The position numbers and the translations under genes were made by a program. The notes under the pieces were generated by a model, which worked only from the letters and a program-made list of their open reading frames with translations, ran no database searches and was not told the origin of the DNA. A DNA stretch of 64,000 nucleotides. Origin: Candidatus Thioglobus pontius (GTDB taxonomy: Bacteria; Pseudomonadota; Gammaproteobacteria; PS1; Pseudothioglobaceae). Positions 63,797 through 64,000 of this stretch are shown one piece after another. Numbering within the stretch: the first letter of the stretch is position 1; each line of letters starts with the position of its first letter. The DNA is taken from assembly GCA_014384345.1 (NCBI GenBank), contig JACNGB010000049.1, forward strand, positions 1 to 64,000, read 5' to 3'.

Positions 63797-64000
63797 AAAT
63801 TCATCTCCTCAATAAAGGTGTCAAACAAACCACTTACATCATGTGGGCCAGGGGATGCTTCTGGGTGACCTTGAAAACTAAATGCTTTTTTACCTTTAAC
63901 GCGCACACCTTGAATGGTGTTGTCAAATAATGAGCGATGAGTCACCTCAAGGTTAGCCGGCATACTTTCTTCAGCCACAGCAAAACCATGGTTTTGTGAA
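63793..64000 (-). CDS. carA: Carbamoyl-phosphate synthase small subunit, 5' part outside the window
   Basis: Only the C-terminal 68 residues are present; the frame is open to the window edge, so the track's internal ATG (63978) is not the start. It has the glutaminase end NHGFAV and [11 protein letters not shown], which carries the catalytic His-Glu pair of the class-I amidotransferase domain. CarA supplies ammonia to CarB. Here mlaA separates the two genes. Confidence 0.93.
   Translation of the reverse strand, partial: SQNHGFAVAEESMPANLEVTHRSLFDNTIQGVRVKGKKAFSFQGHPEASPGPHDVSGLFDTFIEEMNL

Noticed and set aside
63793-63978. Independent 61-residue gene
   Set aside because: The frame is open to the window edge and matches the CarA C-terminus, so it is part of a truncated carA.

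Overview
The window looks like a chromosomal segment of a sulfur-oxidising gammaproteobacterium. The main evidence is a complete reverse-type dissimilatory sulfite reductase operon, dsrABEFHCMKLJOPNR, together with an SQR-family flavoprotein, an ETHE1-type persulfide dioxygenase, a two-domain rhodanese, TlpA-type thioredoxins and a c4-like cytochrome. The AT-rich bases, compact overlapping genes and housekeeping gene set suggest the SUP05/Thioglobus group. That placement is inference from gene content, not from a phylogeny. No phage, insertion sequence, CRISPR array or rRNA was seen.

Layout. 1-9.4 kb: 3' truncated parC, a diheme cytochrome c, a two-gene unit (alpha/beta-hydrolase-like protein plus TlpA thioredoxin), gcvP, hinT, an SQR-like flavoprotein with two small partners, and rutE. 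9.4-18.7 kb, nearly all minus strand: a secreted or membrane set (small anchored protein, metallo-beta-lactamase-fold protein, rhodanese, DUF4395 protein), a BaiN-type flavoprotein whose 5' end is repeated in tandem, a fused hydrolase-thioredoxin paralogue of the pair at 2.3 kb, a persulfide dioxygenase operon, dapB, a secreted ATP-dependent DNA ligase and kdsA. 18.7-31.5 kb: trpC, OsmC, tRNA-Ser, thiG, an erythromycin-esterase-like secreted protein, bioF-bioH, purE-purK, folD, kdsB, and a Trm112 gene missing from the ORF track. 31.4-43.5 kb: lpxK, lolC-lolD, panD, the sodium-pumping decarboxylase oadGAB, tRNA-Leu, infA, metF, hemD, a Ca/Na antiporter, tsaE and ybaN.

43.5-55.9 kb is the dsr operon, read right to left from one promoter region with a consensus -10, dyads at and upstream of the -35 position, and a leader hairpin. 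DsrAB, built on siroheme and FeS clusters, would oxidise sulfide or persulfide to sulfite. DsrEFH and DsrC carry the sulfur, DsrMKJOP is the membrane electron-transfer complex, DsrL is the NAD(P)-linked flavoprotein partner, DsrN makes the siroheme amide, and DsrR is an A-type-like scaffold without cysteines. gltD lies upstream, separated by its own terminator.

57.5-64 kb: a solitary rplS with its own promoter and terminator, xerD, a 428-bp AT-rich spacer with two large dyads, then greA, carB, mlaA and a partial carA on the minus strand, with mlaA lying between the two car genes.

The most unusual items are the hydrolase-thioredoxin module in both split and fused forms, the 148-bp tandem repeat of the BaiN 5' end, the MBL-fold protein missing two zinc histidines, and the dyads at the dsr promoter.
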